NCBI GenBank assembly: GCA_023653785.1
Contig: JAMKCH010085005.1
Coordinates: 17,537-81,536, forward strand
DNA from: Ophioderma brevispina
Lineage: Eukaryota > Echinodermata > Ophiuroidea > Amphilepidida > Ophiodermatidae
Reading direction: 5' to 3'
DNA: 64,000 nucleotides
The notes beneath the pieces are model-generated. The model was not told where the DNA came from. It saw only the letters and a list, made by a program, of their open reading frames with translations, and did not search any database. Positions 35,624 to 47,575 of the stretch are shown piece after piece. Each line of letters opens with the position of its first letter. The stretch's first letter is position 1. A program made the translations under genes and the position numbers.

Positions 35624-36605
35624 CACTGTTGCTCATAAAGTTGGAATAAAATATTTTTACCACTTTTTATGGAATGATTCGTACAGTGCGAGCTATTTAT
35701 GATATCTGGGGTGAATATCGCCACACTACTTTATTGATCATTCTCTTCCGAACAGATCACCATGAACTAAGTCCACAATTAACCCTTTACGAACTATGTC
35801 CTTAGCCTGAAAGGAAACGGGGGTATTTGAACAGCAGATTTAAGGATTTTTTTACAATTTTTTCACATCAGTCAGTTTTACAGATAACACATTTTTGGGT
35901 GGTTTCATGCATCGAAATGTTCGTAGTACATCACGGCATTCTGTCCACAAGGTTGTTGATTATGTCAATGGGCAGAGCGTCCCACTCGTCGGTCAGAGCC
36001 TGAGCTAAATCCTGTAGAGTTTGAGGAAGACTGTCTCTGTCAGTGATGACTCATCCTAAGGCATCCCAGGCGTGCTCGATAGGGTTCATATCAGGGGAGC
36101 ATATCAGCAGGCCATGGTATCTGCTCCACCCCCTCTGCCTATCTCACTACAGCGGCCCTGTGCGGCATGGCGTTGTCGTTTTTCAGCTGAAAATTGTTTG
36201 CGTAAACACTTCTTGCATGTGGCAGGCAGTGGTTTTCCAGAATGTCCAGGTACACGACGGCGTTCATGTTTCCATCTGGCACCACCAGTGACGTTTTTTC
36301 TCCATAATGAATACCGGCCCATAGTACCATCACTGAGCCACCACCACCACCTTGAGTCGATTCCTGAATACAGTCATCTTGGAGGTTCTCACCACATAAT
36401 CGACGAACCCTTTGTCTTCCATCTTGATGGTTAATGATGAAGCGGCTCTCTTCCATAAAGACGGCAACGTTTCAAGGCGCCAGTGTTCGAGCTGTAATCT
36501 TATGTACTCCCTATCCCTAACCCAGCAAAGTCGAGCAACTCTGTGGTGAACGCGGGTTAGGCGTGGACCTTCGTCTTGCTCGGTAACCACGTTGAAGTAA
36601 TCTCC
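35624..36605 (-). mobile_element. Tc1/mariner element, right end lost
   Basis: A Tc1-type terminal sequence (TACACTGTTGCTCATAAAG) marks the left end at about 35628. The transposase is listed separately. The expected opposite end is replaced by the 26-bp minisatellite beginning near 36620. Confidence 0.7.
35930..36595 (-). pseudogene. Tc1-like DDE transposase pseudogene
   Basis: Reading the minus strand: RVARLCWVRDREY and WKRAASS, the region before the first catalytic block; a diverged FSDESRF equivalent; the GGGSVMVLWAGI block; TSLVVPDGNMNAVVYLDIL; NDNAMPHRA (second catalytic Asp); and SPDMNPIEHAWDALG (third catalytic Glu) near 36050-36090. The order and spacing are those of the DD34E family. 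At least three frameshifts separate the blocks and the N-terminal DNA-binding domain is missing, so it is inactive. Confidence 0.85.
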
Positions 36606-36619
36606 GATTTACAGTTTTA

Positions 36620-36905
36620 CAGGGCCATTTCATCATTTACCAATTAAAGGGTCATTTCATCATTTACAAATTAAAGGTCCATTCCATCATTTACAAATTA
36701 AAGGGCCCTTCTATCATTTTCCAAATAAAGGGATATTTCTTCTAAAGGGCGATTTACCAAATACCAGACCATTCCATCTTTACAAAATTAAAGGACATTC
36801 TTTAATTTATCTTTTAAAGGGCCATTGCATCATTTACCAATTAGTCATTCTCTTTATTTATTTACCAAATAAAGGGTCATTTCCATCATTTACCAATTAA
36901 AGGGT
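36620..36905 (+). repeat. 26-28-bp minisatellite
   Basis: About ten units of the form GGGCCATTTCATCATTTACCA followed by AATTAAA, with point changes and length variation. It lies where the right end of the Tc1 element would be. Confidence 0.9.
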
Positions 36906-36909
36906 TATC

Positions 36910-37295
36910 CCAAAATGGGCTGCAAAGTACCACTGGTCACACAACCCACAAAACCACAGGTGCCACGAATCCACACGGGCGCGCTCTTGTTACAGGTTTC
37001 ACACCTCTAATTAAACTGCCTATCCTTTCATGTACAAACACGCCATCGAGAAACTCTCATTTCTTCGCTATCATGCGACTGGTACCTTAAATAAAAGGTT
37101 TTCTCAGAAGATCTCGATACTGCCAGCCTGTCAAGCATGGAAATTACAAGGGTTGACCAGCATCCCAGTGAGAAATCCGACAAATTTCACCGCCCAGCAC
37201 GGACTATTGAATAGAAGCACCGGCCATTTTTTCCCTGCAGAAAGAGATATGTATTCGGCCTGAAAATTTAAATAGAGTGATGGACACTTCTGATT
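36910..37295. other. Stretch without a recognisable gene
   Basis: A 77-codon plus frame at 37030-37263 has no recognisable domain. Confidence 0.4.
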
Positions 37296-37299
37296 TACA

Positions 37300-37603
37300 T
37301 ATCGAGGGTTGACAATCAGAAGGACGTAACTCAGCACTGAAAGAAATATTAAAGAATTTCTTTAATTCTGCTGTAATACTCCTTTTGAGAAATGTGATGT
37401 TTAATATTTTCTACTAAGCAAATCTATTCATTGCTCAAAATGTAAACATCTCATAAAGCTCATTATATGGTACTCTAAGCATACATATAAACTTTAGTAA
37501 ACAAAGAACAACTTTTTTTAATTATGAACAGCAGAATTAAAGAAATTCTTTAGTATTTCTTTCAGTGCTGAGTTACGTCTTTCTGATTCTCAACCCTCGA
37601 TAT
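37300..37603. mobile_element. MITE with 76-bp near-perfect TIRs
   Basis: The ends (ATATCGAGGGTTGACAATCA at the left and its complement at the right) pair through GACGTAACTCAGCACTGAAA and AAAGAATTTCTTTAATTCTG, separated by about 150 bp of AT-rich DNA. The high arm identity suggests recent activity. Confidence 0.85.
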
Positions 37604-37796
37604 GTTCCTTTAAGCAGAACCCTAACAATGATATAACTGAAAATTGCAGCCATTTTAGGCCAATTTAAGCTTGTTTGAGGGGTCAAGTTAGGTATATATG
37701 TGGCCCACTGTCACCATGGTCACTAATTCTAACAATGCCTGGCAGTAGGGTTGGGGGTAATTAGATGTGTGAAATCTACAAAGGACAAGCGTTTGT

Positions 37797-38870
37797 CCAC
37801 GTACTGGCCAAAAGTATTGCAACATGCAGTAAAACAATTTATATTCAAAAATTGATTTAAAATCGTACCAGGAGTTCTTGGCTATACACATCACGTAATT
37901 ATTGTCAAAGTTATGATTTTCAAATAGATGCTACTTCCCAGAATCAAATAGTGCGGAAAACGTTTAATTTGAATGTCATGTTCCCTAACTATGGCAGGTT
38001 AAAATGAGCTCTCTAATGATAACTTGTCGATTGCACTCGCCAGAAGGAATATCTATAGGTACAGAAACGTAAAAATATGGCTGTAAAATAGTCTCTAAAT
38101 AAAATGTATGGGTTTGTCAGGTCTATATAAACGAAGAAATAAATGCATGAACGGGGGCTCTAAACCAGAGCTAGGTCTATAGGCCTACTGTAAAATGTTT
38201 AGGGCAAAAAAATCTGAGCGTTTGCATGGACCGGAAGTGAGATAATGTCAATAGAAGATGCGAGCACGTCCATCACCCTTGGACTCATGAATTGAATGGC
38301 AAGAAAAAGGTCACGTGATAACTTGAAAACAACTTTTTAATCATACCGTTGACATTGTGCTGTTTTTCATGCATTTTGAACGCGTAATTAGAGATGACTT
38401 AAGTATTCACGTAATTTATAATTCGAATTGCATTTCGGATGTCTCCGAATTTCCGATTTTTTCGAAGGCAACTGTCTTCCATTTACTTTATCTAATTTTC
38501 GGTCCACATCCACTCCAATTTCTGCCGTTAACTTTGTATAAGTAAACCATAACGAACCAATACAATTCATTAAGCTGCTATTTTGAAGCCATTTCGTTTG
38601 TTTCTTTGTCTGTATTTCTTCTGGAGTGCAATCGGCAAGTTATCGTTCGCAGTTCCTTTAACGCGCCATATTTAGGGAACATGACAATCAAATCAAACTT
38701 TTTCAGCTTCTCAGATTCTGTGGAATAACATCTGTATGAAAAACACAACTTTGGCATTTAATACGTAATGTGTGGTAAAAAATCCATGGTATCATTTGAA
38801 ATAAATTTTGTGATTATGCATTTTGTTTTCTGCATGTTGCAATATACTTTTGGCCAGTGTGTGTACTTTT
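37797..38870. mobile_element. Long-TIR element (TGGCCAAAAGTATTGCAACA termini)
   Basis: The left arm (about 37797-38060) is complementary to the right arm (about 38620-38870). Shared words include CTGGCCAAAAGTAT, TTGCAACATGCAG, GTCATGTTCCCTAA and CGATTGCACTC. The terminal motif resembles those of Tc1-like elements. The 560-bp interior has no recognisable transposase. Confidence 0.75.
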
Positions 38871-39316
38871 GTGCCCTTTTTTGGTAACTCGTCGGTTCAT
38901 ACACTTGTACTTTTTCGACCAACTCTGTGCAGTGTGTTTCATGTCACCGTAGACGAAGTGCATTTGATTTTGCAATATTATCGTACATTTGTTTGCCTGT
39001 GGCGGTCAAGTGTAATCTATAGTATAGAATCATGTTTTGAATAATACCATTACCCACCTAAGGATGTTAAAGACAATATTTGGCAACCTCGTCAAATATT
39101 ACGGCGCGAACACGACACGTGTGTGTAAAGCATGTAACCTTATGTGTTTATAAAATATTTATATTTATAACATTTGGCAAAAAGCAGAGGCAAGAGCCCA
39201 ATAGTGCTGACTAAAGCACTAAATTAAAGGGAAGCCTTACAAACACCAAAATTAAATAAAGGGAACTAAAATGAAGAAAAATATGTAAAAAGACAAAACA
39301 AAAAAGAATAAAACAC

Positions 39317-39998
39317 TTAGACCTGGAGTGTCCTAACAGCTGCCTTGAAAGCAGGAAAGGAGGCACAAGTCACAGCATGTTCAGGCAGATCATTCCACAA
39401 CTTGGGCCCATGGTGGAAGAAACTTCTCTGACAAGAGTGAGGCGACTGAATGGTGGATAGAGGGCACGAGAATGATTACATCTGGAGTTGGCACGAGAGT
39501 GAGGAGTAAAAACATTGGGAGCAGAGGAAAGACCCGCAAGAATTTTGAAGCCATGACAGACGGCAAATAAGTCACGCCGAGCCTCAAAAGACGGCAGGGA
39601 AGTTTGGAAAAGGAGGTCATCATGTTCAAGATTCCAAGACTGCAAAATGGTCCGACAAGCAAATGTCTGAACAGATTCCAAACGATTGGATAGGGTCTTG
39701 TTAAGTGGGTGCCAGGCTGTGCTTGCTGTATTCTAATATGGGACGAACCAAGGAAATGTACAGGGTGCGGCGAAGATTTTTAGGAGCAAGATGGAAATTT
39801 CTATGGATCAGGCCAATGATCTTCCGAGCCTTTTTGCAGATGGCATCTATATGTACATTCCAGGTAAGTTTGCTGGTAATGTGGATCCCAATGAAGGTGA
39901 TGTCACTAACTTTGTCAATGGGCTGGTTGCTGAGATAAAATTGTAGGTTTGGGTATGGAAATAAGCCTACATGTCGTGACAAGTAAACGTTCATGTGT
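39317..39998 (-). pseudogene. LINE reverse transcriptase C-terminal tail (Jockey/CR1-like)
   Basis: The minus-strand reading gives FIGIHITSKLTWNVHID, KARKIIGLIHRNF, SLVRPILEYS, a break, then RLESVQTFACRTILQSWN and, after frame changes, CASFPAFKAAVRTLQV and a stop near 39317. These are the thumb and C-terminal motifs that follow the YxDD domain in Jockey-superfamily LINEs. The palm domain is absent, a typical 5' truncation. Internal frameshifts make it inactive. Confidence 0.85.
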
Positions 39999-40453
39999 TA
40001 TAAGATACACATGTATGTTATAAACACGTGAATATTGCACACATGTTCAAAAGTTAAATAAATGACTGTACATGCATGTTTAAAAAGTGTTACACCTGGG
40101 TGTTGTTGACAGCGGCCTCGCACATTTTTGTACTTCACTTATAGAAGAAGGTAGTGATGGTAGACAAGAGATCTTGACAAAAGCTTAAAAAGATCCCAGA
40201 GTAATAAACTATGCCCGTCTTATGCATCGGTGAGATGTATCTATGAGTGTTATGACAAAGGTGTGGATGTGATATCTGTTATATCATTGACATGGCGAAT
40301 GCATTCTATTTGCCTCATATGAATAGACAATGTCAAATCTCTAGGGATGAACCATATGAACATTTCAACATTTTACAGGACATAGGACAGCATGACACCA
40401 AAGATAGACCTAGAGCTAGAATGGAATTGGCCTGATGGCACCCAGTTCTATTT

Positions 40454-40776
40454 CTATGGAGTTGTAATCACCGAATGCTTCGGACAGTGCAAGCTAAGAT
40501 TTTCGTTATTTACATTGGTCATAATATTTCTTGACATAGTTGACACTATAGATACCGTTAAACCTATAAAGGTTACTGCATGGCAAAAACCCCTTCCTTT
40601 GCAAATCACCTGTGCAGCTGTGATTATATCACATTTTTCAAATTTGAAATTCTTTTCTGTTCCATTTTCAACTGAAAAGGTCAGTATTTCAATGGCATTC
40701 GATGCTTTGAGGTTCATTTTCAGTTTATTGCTGGCGAATATGGCACTGCTCAGAACATCCTTATCCCAACACTCTT
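40454..40776 (-). CDS. Possible exon, function unrecognised
   Basis: A minus-strand open stretch of about 107 codons follows a candidate acceptor (ATTCCCCAG|AAGAG, phase 1) and ends at a stop at 40454. It is Cys-containing and mixed hydrophobic, without a domain I know. The plus strand is also open here (40392-40780), so strand and coding status are uncertain. A hAT-like MITE sits about 26 bp upstream of the exon. Confidence 0.25.
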
Positions 40777-40801
40777 CTGGGGAATCCACCACAAATACAG
40801 A

Positions 40802-41087
40802 CAGGCCCGTACGCAGGGGGGGGGGGGTGCGGCCGCACCCCCCTCCCCCCTCCAACCCAAAAAAATCCACAAAAACTGCAAAAAGGTCCACTCTTTGGTG
40901 AATATTTGGATAAAAAAGGTTAAAATTTTAGAGGAATTTTGGCAAAAAAATCCACTTTTTGGTGATAAGATGTTCAAAAGTCAACAAAAGGACCATTTTA
41001 TAGGGAGGTTAGGTCCACTTTGGACAAAAAAGGTCCACTTTTTCGAGGTTCTGCACCTCCCCAAAATAAACTCTGCGTACGGCCCTG
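40802..41087. mobile_element. 286-bp hAT-like MITE
   Basis: The termini are CAGGCCCGTACGCAG and, inverted, CAGGGCCGTACGCAGAG. The flanks are AATACAGA (40794-40801) and AATGCAGA (41088-41095), an 8-bp target duplication with one mismatch, as expected for hAT. The interior repeats TCCACTTTTTGG-like words and contains a palindromic GGTGCGGCCGCACC block. Confidence 0.85.
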
Positions 41088-41089
41088 AA

Positions 41090-41918
41090 TGCAGATGTTG
41101 AACAATAATGATCAATGGACCACAAGGTATCCAAGCGTATTCTCATTGCTGCGCTGTTGGTATTATCATGATCATAGCAGAGATACTGTGCAGTTTTCTT
41201 CTATCAGATAAGCGAGTGAGTGGCTCCACATCTATTTACACCGTCAGTAAAAATGTTGTTTTAAAGTTTTAAGCAACCGGGGATCTTCAAGTACCGTTCT
41301 TTTAAGTAAGGTATCTGAACTACCCGGTTGTTTTTATCAGACGTGAGTCTGTATAATAAAATTGGTCTACTTTTGAGGGTCCAAAATGTGTGGGCAGAAG
41401 ACAGTAAGTGTGCACGTATTGGGGGTAGGTACTGCCTTTTGCATTGTGAGTGGAAAAATCAACTTCTGTCAATAATTTTGGTTAGGAGCGGTATTTGGGG
41501 CTGTAAATTGAATATGTTAAGTGTTGAAGTCTTCTCCAGGGCCGAAAGGCTTGTGTTGCTTTTTTTGGAGGAAAAAGTTGGATTTTAGAGGAATTCTGAG
41601 GCAAGTTATTTAAAAAAATGAAGTACATCTACAACTTGCCACTGTGGAATATGAATATTCCATGTTCCTAACGGGGAGGGGATATCATATTGAGGAAGCG
41701 TATAATGAGTGTGCTCGGAAAGAGGTAGTGAATAAAAGGTTTATTGCCATTTGGTCTAATCACATTTGCTCTCATTTGGTCTCTAAACTACAACGTTGAG
41801 CATTTGTTGGATTTCCACAAAGTAGTTGCAGTTCTTTGTTTATGTTGTCCACGTACATTTGCTATGTTACAAAGATCTGGATGGAACTCTCGGGTGTGGC
41901 TGCCAGGTGAGCTCAATG
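41090..41918. other. 3' side of the death-domain gene, otherwise nothing recognised
   Basis: On the minus strand a candidate poly(A) signal AATAAA lies at 41740-41745, about 175 bp past the death-domain stop codon. Other short frames show no domain. Confidence 0.4.
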
Positions 41919-42641
41919 TCATAACTTCGGGACTAAAATGAATTCCTGACGGCACATCTTTCTTAGCCGCTCTAGGTCTGCGCACACAGCCACCTCATAG
42001 CTACTACCTCTCACAGTCTGAACACCGGCGGTGCCTGGTGCAGATATTGTTGTCTGCTGTTTTGGATTTGTCTGATATCTTAGTCTACTCTTTGAACGCA
42101 GGGCTGGACTTGTTTTCCCACTTTCAAAAACAGATAAAGAACTCGTTTTTGTACTAACAGCTACTGGAATTCTGCTTCTTGCGAAAGTAAACGTTAGCGA
42201 ACTACTAACAGTTGGTCTATGCTGCATTGGTAAGGCAGATCTGGTAAAAATAGTTCTTGATCTTTCTTCGATTTCATCTTCTATAACGTTTCTTGCTCTT
42301 TCGTTGACTTTACCAAGAACATTGCTTAACCGTCGCAACACGTCTAGAGCCCGGTCTTTATCCACCAAACCATGGGAATTGAAAAAGTGGTCCATCAACC
42401 TGGCAGTCACACATTGCCTTTGACAAATTGCCTGTTGCTCGAAATACTGTATTACTTCCATAGATGTTATTCCCATTTCAGAAGCTAGAAATTTCCATCC
42501 TCCTTGTATATTGTTGCCACAGCCTTCTATTATGACACAAAGTCGACGAAACCGGCGATCCGTGATGAAGTGCAGAGATGTCGAATTTGGGGTAAGCTCG
42601 GGAAGCCGGGCCAAGAAGTTATCTTCTTGATCATTTGATTT
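41919..42641 (-). CDS. Terminal exon of a death-domain protein
   Basis: The exon begins at a strong acceptor (TTTATCCCTTCAG|AAATC, phase 0) and reads about 240 codons to TGA at 41919. Residues of roughly 28-115 match a death domain: a Trp-containing GGWKFLASEMGI block (the conserved W of helix 2), EVIQYFEQQ, RLMDHFFNSHG and ALDVLRRLSNVLG. Death domains are protein-interaction modules in innate immune and apoptotic signalling (IRAK, MyD88, NF-kappaB, UNC5, PIDD families). The remaining 120 residues are Ser/Thr/Arg-rich and carry no TIR or kinase domain, so the domain lies near the C terminus. Which family is involved cannot be told from this exon; upstream exons should lie at higher coordinates. 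Confidence 0.65.
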   Translation of the reverse strand, partial: KSNDQEDNFLARLPELTPNSTSLHFITDRRFRRLCVIIEGCGNNIQGGWKFLASEMGITSMEVIQYFEQQAICQRQCVTARLMDHFFNSHGLVDKDRALDVLRRLSNVLGKVNERARNVIEDEIEERSRTIFTRSALPMQHRPTVSSSLTFTFARSRIPVAVSTKTSSLSVFESGKTSPALRSKSRLRYQTNPKQQTTISAPGTAGVQTVRGSSYEVAVCADLERLRKMCRQEFILVPKL

Positions 42642-43133
42642 CTGAAGGGATAAACAAAATTATCAAGTTATCAAACCACTTTCCAATGGAATAAGCAAGA
42701 TATTCATTATGCATTTGGAGTGTGTGAGATTTGTCCAAAGACTGAAAGCTTGACAGCCCGCAGACCCGCAAGGTCGAATTTCTATAGAACCTTTCATTAA
42801 TTTTGAGTTTGGATCATAATCGTTCAAAATAGGCAGAAAGATGGACATTGCAATTTTGCAAATTTATTTAGCAACTGATGGCAGGCAGGCAGGCAGGCAT
42901 GCATGCATGTTGTGATAGCGCTCTTCAGCTAGAAAGTGATCTGCATATATATAATCAATTGTAAATAAATATGTACACGTGGGAACAGTCATGGTCTTTG
43001 CATATTCATGAGCGGGAGATGGAATTGCGCGACCAACGTTGTTTAGAGTTAAGAACTCGAACATTAGCCCTCGGGTCAAGCCACAAGCCTGCCATCATGG
43101 TTTTAGCTCAGTGATGCTTTGTACGTCATTACC

Positions 43134-43440
43134 TTAAAGGTGCAATGAGAGATTTAACATATCAGGTGTCCCTAAAAAATCGAAAGTACTGATTTTTGCC
43201 CATCTCAAAGGATTAAGCTGAGAAATGTTTTTTTGTTACAGCAATTGTGAAATTTCTAATTTCGTAAAGGAGCAAATGCGAAATTCGGCCTATGTTTTAT
43301 ATTGAAATATAAGGAAATCAAAAAACCCTTTGTTCTCTAGCCAAATACAAGGTAAGAAATCTATTGAGTGTCTAATCTATATGAAATTACTATTATGACA
43401 AAATATTTGAATGCCTCAAAATCTCTCGTTGCACCTTTAA
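43134..43440. mobile_element. TTAA-bounded MITE Z, copy 2
   Basis: It has the same termini and interior as 33711-34066, with a deletion of about 50 bp. TTAA sits at both ends (43134-43137 and 43437-43440). It lies between the death-domain exon and the candidate exon at 43497-43745. Confidence 0.9.
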
Positions 43441-43496
43441 TAATAAACATACTCTACAAACTTATAAAAATGTAAAGAGTTAAATTTTTAACGTAC

Positions 43497-43745
43497 TTGT
43501 ACGTGGCAAGAAGAAATAGTTGTAGGTCTGTGTCTTTCGATTAACAACAAGAAAGGCTTTAGTGGTAGCTCCAGAGCTACATAATTTGCCTGAAAAATCT
43601 GCACACAACATATAGGAACATCGTCTGTATATGGAAGTGTCCGCCAATCGCATCGGGTTCTCTTTTTTAGTTGGAATGGTATCTGCAACAGACCGGATGT
43701 CACCGAAGATTGGTATTGTGTCCATAAATACGCCTGTGGAATTAG
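43497..43745 (-). CDS. Candidate internal exon, function unrecognised
   Basis: A 249-nt open stretch is bounded by a good acceptor (TTATTTATTCTCACAG|CTAAT) and a good donor (ACAA|GTACGT), with phase 1 at both ends. It encodes about 83 residues, including IPIFGDIRSVADTIP and CADFSGKLCSSGATTKAFLV. It could be an upstream exon of the death-domain gene, but the phases do not fit directly (that exon starts in phase 0), so at least one more exon would be needed. Confidence 0.4.
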
Positions 43746-43749
43746 CTGT

Positions 43750-46402
43750 GAGAATAAATAACACTTTACTAATTCAGCTAGTCATCATTTACGGGCAGAT
43801 AGTAATTATTAAGATAGTAATTATTAAATGTCCCTCTAAATGAAAATCTATGTTTACACAAAAATGTATAATAAGATAATAAATTCATGGTGATGCTATA
43901 TAGCCTGGGAGCTAGCAGACATTTGTAACACATCTCAAGTACAAAAGGTTTGAGTGATTAAATATGTAGACAGCCTAGCCTGACCATGCTGACAGGAACT
44001 GCTGAAACGTGATTCGCAAGTGCTGCAAATGGTGCCTTAAAGATAGGGGCCAAGACAAAGATTGTACGGGGTCAAATTTTAAAAATGATCTAATCGTGTT
44101 GAAAAGTATACCATGTTATGTGTCTAACCATAAAGATTAAGAAAACGGTATCGTTTGTAATATGTACAGCCTAAAGTTTCAGAGTTATAGGCTAAAAACT
44201 CCAAAAATCAATAAAAAGGTTCAATTTCAGTTGTACAGGGGTCAAATTGTAAAGTTGCTCTGATTTGGATAAAAATGGTGCAAATTATTGGTGGAGCCCA
44301 TAGGATTAAAATAAGGAATACTTTTCAGTGTCTCAAATGCTTGCTTAAAGGGACATAACTGGCATGAAAAAATTGACATAATGAAAAGGACCCTTACTGA
44401 AATCACTTTTACATTCTGTAAAAAGAGTAAAAACGGGAAGAGTTCCAGGGGGGAGGTGGCAGTTACCTTCGATATGCTAGCATTAAAATACAAGTACACT
44501 TCATTGTAAATGAGAGTTTATTCTAAAGGATAACTGTTAAAATTGTCCCCATTTTCCTGTCCTACCTTTTTGTCAGGGGTTAGCAGCTCCCAATTTGTTT
44601 TTAACTTTGTAAGACAACCGTCAGGTCTTCAGGCGAGTCGAGGACACGGATAGATCCCGATAGTATTTTGTTCTCATCAGCTAAGCACCAACCCTCTGAT
44701 TGCAGTATATTCTATAACGGGCAAGCAAATATTAATAACAAATGAATCACGCTTTTACATTTTACACTGAATATTAAATTAAATTAGAAGTGTTTGTTGT
44801 CAGTACGTCTATTTTGGTGTGGGGTATATAAAGTACGAATTTATAAAAAGGTATAAACCCAATGGCAATTTCGTCATTGTTTTTTTATTTCTTTCTAAAA
44901 TAGATGATGTGACATCAATGCTTACAAAGACAAGTTATCACCTGGTTTACTGACATGTCAGAGTTGAGAAGAATATTTTTGCTTCTATGAAAAAGAATTC
45001 TTACACCATCACTCAGAAATCTTCGTTAATTAATTAATGACCGCCACCGGAATTAACTTTTAAATCTAAAAAATGCTAGGATCATGAATGATGCATCTTT
45101 TTAAGTTTTTTTTTTAGTTGAAGATTCAGATTCTAATGATATAATGTCAACTTTATCCTTTAAAATCACCCTAAGGTCATTTTATTTGGTATAACCACTT
45201 TAGGGGTTTTCATCAACAAACACACAAATTTACAAAATTATACCACATTTTATACATTATGTATGCGGACGGTCAACCTTTTGGGAGATACTGAAGCACA
45301 ACCTATACCAGCTATCATAATACATGTTTTGAAATAATAATAACAATTTGAATGTTGTTAATTTTCAAGCCACATGCTATATTTTTTTACGGATTATGTC
45401 AAGCCTATGAGCGTCACCACTTCCAATCGGCAGTCTACCTGAAGAACTAAGTAGTTAAAACTTTCATTTGTTTTATTACACCTCAATTTGAGACTCTGGG
45501 GAAGAGGTTGTAAGGAAACAGTTCAAACTATTTCCCTAGGAGTGATAAGTTTGTGTTTTACTAATAGTGGTTGAGCTTCCCCATGCAGAAACATATACAA
45601 TGTCGTCTCAGCTTGTACATTTTGACAAAAAAAAAACTAAAATTATTATTTTTAAAAAAATAAAATGATTAGGAATGACTTCAAATGATAATCATGATAT
45701 TATTACAATAACATTAAAATCCGAATCTCCGACATCGGAAACCCTTAAAAATAGTATCGTTTGTGATTCTAGCGTATTATTGGTACCAAAACACAGGTTA
45801 GACCAGGAATAATATTTTACTCCCTCTATTAATTTTTTTTCATAACGTACATTAGCGGAAGTTCTACCCGTGACAGTAAAATAACTCTCTCGTTAAAGCG
45901 CATACTCTCGTTGAAATTGTCCTTTAGATTATAGATACACGAACAAAAAATTGAACCCTTTTTTCACGTTATGTGCAAATTGTGCAACCAAAGCTAGTAC
46001 CATTTGCATTCCTCTTTTACTTACCCCCAATTTCCAGTCGCAAAACGCACCACAAAGGAAACTTTGTTCCCGTGATGTCTGAATTCGATCGTCCTGGAAA
46101 CCACCTACTTTCATCCATTTATTCTGCAATTACCTGGCCGAAGGTTTTGCACACGCTTCTTTCCATTTTTGATTGAAAGAACATGCCAGCAGCTTGCAGA
46201 GTGAACGTTCGTGTTGGTTAAAATAAACTACAAATGCAAAGGCGGAAAGGCAAATGTTGTATATTATTCACAGCTTCCCAACTCATCAGTTGACTCGTGT
46301 TTAAAAATGTCACATCCTTTACTCATGGCAAACAATGAAATTTGTACGTTTTATTTTCAAACTGAATATTGGTTTATCCCAAACAAAAAACGTTATTAAC
46401 AT
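43750..46402. other. AT-rich stretch, nothing recognised
   Basis: No domain, RNA gene or clear repeat ends were found. It is probably intron or intergenic sequence. Confidence 0.4.
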
Positions 46403-46723
46403 TTAAGAAATTTGACCATGTATAAATCGTTTGTCGGTTCTTAGAAATGTTACCAAACCATTATAACGGTAAAGTTTGTTCCACTTATTAACAATTGCTT
46501 TAAAATCCTCCTCCACTCCCCTCCTTTGTGACTCCTCCTGATGTAAACTACTAATGTACTTGAACATCTCATCTTGTAGCCAGTTGATACCTCCATGCCT
46601 CGTGCCTGTTAGTACATTTGGAAATGTTAAATGGTGTTTTGGTTTCGTTTTTTTTTCATATACACTTTTGACACCAATGTTTTTTCTCAATACAGAATTT
46701 TCAATGGAGAATCTTAAAATCAT
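46403..46723 (-). CDS. Unrecognised 106-codon reading frame
   Basis: The frame has a natural-looking composition (Lys, Glu, Asn, aromatic residues spread evenly, for example GINWLQDEMFKYISSLHQEE). I recognise no family. It may be an exon or a transposon fragment. No convincing splice signals frame it. Confidence 0.25.
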   Translation of the reverse strand: MILRFSIENSVLRKNIGVKSVYEKKTKPKHHLTFPNVLTGTRHGGINWLQDEMFKYISSLHQEESQRRGVEEDFKAIVNKWNKLYRYNGLVTFLRTDKRFIHGQIS

Positions 46724-47575
46724 GGTGTCATTTTTAAATGTGTTCTTGGGGGTTTATAAGGGGGGAAGATTTGTACAGGGGTAACATAAAAGTGTTTAAA
46801 TTGTTTTTAAAATTTATTCAGTCTGTTTTCGGCGGCTTCATAAGGTTTCCTACAAAGGTATAGTTTGCCATATTTACGACCTATTGTTTTTAGTACAATA
46901 GGCTCAAGAAAGTTCAAGGTCTTTATTTAATAAAATGGTCCGATTTTGTCGAAACGGTTTTAATCGTTCCTTGAGTCAACTAAAAAAATGTATATAGATT
47001 CTCTTTTTCACCTTTCAAAGTGAGACTTTTAGAGATATTACTGGGGGTCTCCCATAGCCCCTGTGGACCATGGCCATTAGTTTCCCTCTTAATTATTATA
47101 AACATCATTGACAAGCGACCAGTTATATTTTTGGCTTCTGTACATTAGAACAACAATTTGGCACCATTTTTAGAACAAACGATGAATCCTAATTTTACCC
47201 CCAGTGGACCTTGAACCCGTTTACCTTGTAACTTTTGTACTATAACACTCAGGTAGGGCAAACTATACTTTCTGTAAGCCTTGAAAGTGTACTGAACATG
47301 ATGGTATACTTTAAAACACATTTTGCCCCTTTTATATTTTTCCCCCCTGTATAAACCAGTGTAAACCTTGGCCCCCTATAATTCAATCCAAGACCATTTG
47401 TAAAAATGACACCCATTAATTTTTGGAATCCTCTACAATTTGATTTAAAAAACCTTAGTTCAAGATTTTATATGAAATTTTTCCAAAAATAAGTTCCACT
47501 GTACTATGTGGTGATATACCATGTGAGGCTTGTTGCCGTTTGTAGTTGGTAGGAGCCCTCAATCAATCTCTCATT
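46724..47575. other. AT-rich stretch with repeat-like ends
   Basis: The words CTACAAAGGTATAGTTTGCC near 46851 and, inverted, GGGCAAACTATACTTTCTG near 47256 may be the ends of an old TIR element. No coding content is seen. Confidence 0.35.

Noticed and set aside
40392..40901. A 169-residue protein on the plus strand
   Set aside because: It runs into the hAT-like MITE and its poly(G) tract, and the minus strand is open with a plausible splice acceptor. I could not decide and list only the minus exon at low confidence.
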